Positions 5,121-5,460 of a stretch of 5,460 nucleotides of DNA are shown here, in pieces. A program made the translations under genes and the position numbers. Position 1 is the stretch's first letter; every line of letters starts with the position of its first letter. The stretch is from JAQGMJ01 sp036271855. Its GTDB lineage: Bacteria; Pseudomonadota; Gammaproteobacteria; Burkholderiales; JAEUOS01. Location of the stretch: NCBI GenBank assembly GCA_036271855.1, contig DATAZV010000241.1:1-5460 (forward strand). The letters are read 5' to 3'. Under the pieces are notes generated by a model. That model searched no databases. It had not been told where the DNA came from and saw only the letters and a list, made by a program, of their open reading frames with translations.

Positions 5121-5460
5121 TCAGACCGGGGTGATCTCTCGCGCCAGACGGTTGAGCATGGCGGCGAGCTCGGCCGCATTCGCAGCAACGCCATAGACGT
5201 AGTGGTCGGGCCGCACCAGCGCCGCGGCGCAATCGTGGCGCGCGAACCATTGCCCCAGCACGCCTTCGGTCTCGGTCAAGCCGGGTGAACCGAGGTACAG
5301 CACCTGCACCATGACCGGCAGCGCGGGCAACTCGAAAGCCAGTGGCGCTTGGTCGCGCAGCACCAGGCGCCAGCCGCCGCCGACAGCCTGATCCATGCGC
5401 CGCGCCGCGCCTTCGCGCAGTACCCAGGGCTGCGGAAACAGGGTGCCGTTGGCCGGGTGG
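5121..5460 (-). CDS. FAD-dependent aromatic-ring monooxygenase, C-terminal end (partial)
   Basis: The frame is open from the right edge to TGA at 5123-5121 and shows the last 112 or so residues; the 5' end lies outside. The visible part reads HPANGTLFPQPWVLREG near its start, then a 'MDQAVGGGWRLVLRDQAP' stretch, and ends with VLGQWFARHDCAAALVRPDHYVYGVAA and a short helix. The FPQPWV block and the LVRPDHYVYG block are the signature of the thioredoxin-like C-terminal domain of class A flavoprotein monooxygenases such as MhpA, PheA and TfdB, which hydroxylate phenolic or phenylpropionate rings using NAD(P)H and O2. The internal ATG at 5396 is not the true start, because homologous sequence continues upstream of it. 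The FAD and NAD(P)H motifs are beyond the window, so the substrate cannot be chosen. The gene converges on the methyltransferase-like gene. Confidence 0.82.
   Translation of the reverse strand, partial: HPANGTLFPQPWVLREGAARRMDQAVGGGWRLVLRDQAPLAFELPALPVMVQVLYLGSPGLTETEGVLGQWFARHDCAAALVRPDHYVYGVAANAAELAAMLNRLAREITPV

Noticed and set aside
1..5460. CRISPR array, insertion sequence, tRNA or prophage genes
   Set aside because: No regularly spaced direct repeats, transposase or integrase motifs, tRNA-like cloverleaf or phage genes were seen in the window.

Overview
The window looks like the chromosome of a GC-rich betaproteobacterium. Burkholderiales, and within them the Oxalobacteraceae (Herbaspirillum/Massilia/Janthinobacterium type), fit best. 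This rests on strong third-position GC bias, the Rho and Bfd sequences and the gene styles. It is an inference from recognition; no search was run. I see no insertion sequence, prophage, tRNA, rRNA or CRISPR array. All genes look chromosomal and intact apart from the two cut by the window edges.

Layout. (1) Positions 2-280, + strand: the C-terminal end of transcription termination factor Rho. It is followed by a compact non-coding stretch (287-408) with three successive hairpins, the last a strong intrinsic terminator. (2) Positions 531-1586, + strand: an HtrA/Deg-type serine protease with one PDZ domain and a complete catalytic triad, but no signal peptide or membrane anchor. (3) Positions 1615-3306, - strand, convergent with the protease and only 28 bases from it: a TPR plus GT41 (O-GlcNAc-transferase/SPINDLY-like) glycosyltransferase. 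(4) Positions 3307-3664: a divergent intergenic region. Its left half has alternative pairing arms in the leader of the glycosyltransferase, its middle is AT-rich, and its right half holds a promoter overlapped by a perfect Fur-type palindrome. (5) Positions 3665-3877, + strand: bacterioferritin-associated ferredoxin (bfd), closed by a good terminator. (6) Positions 4025-5038, + strand: a protein with a SAM-methyltransferase-like Rossmann core, loosely FkbM-like, of unassigned function. (7) Positions 5121-5460, - strand: the C-terminal end of an FAD-dependent aromatic-ring monooxygenase (MhpA/PheA/TfdB type) running off the right edge.

The genes do not form one operon. Strands alternate, and terminators or convergent junctions separate almost every pair. 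The clearest regulatory circuit is iron control of bfd: when iron is plentiful Fur should block the promoter, and when iron is scarce Bfd is made to help release iron from bacterioferritin. The glycosyltransferase and the methyltransferase-like protein could both act on proteins or surface glycans, but nothing here ties them together. No clearly new multi-gene system is visible. The points most worth a second look are the structured RNA after rho, the alternative-pairing leader of the GT41 gene, and the protease without an export signal.
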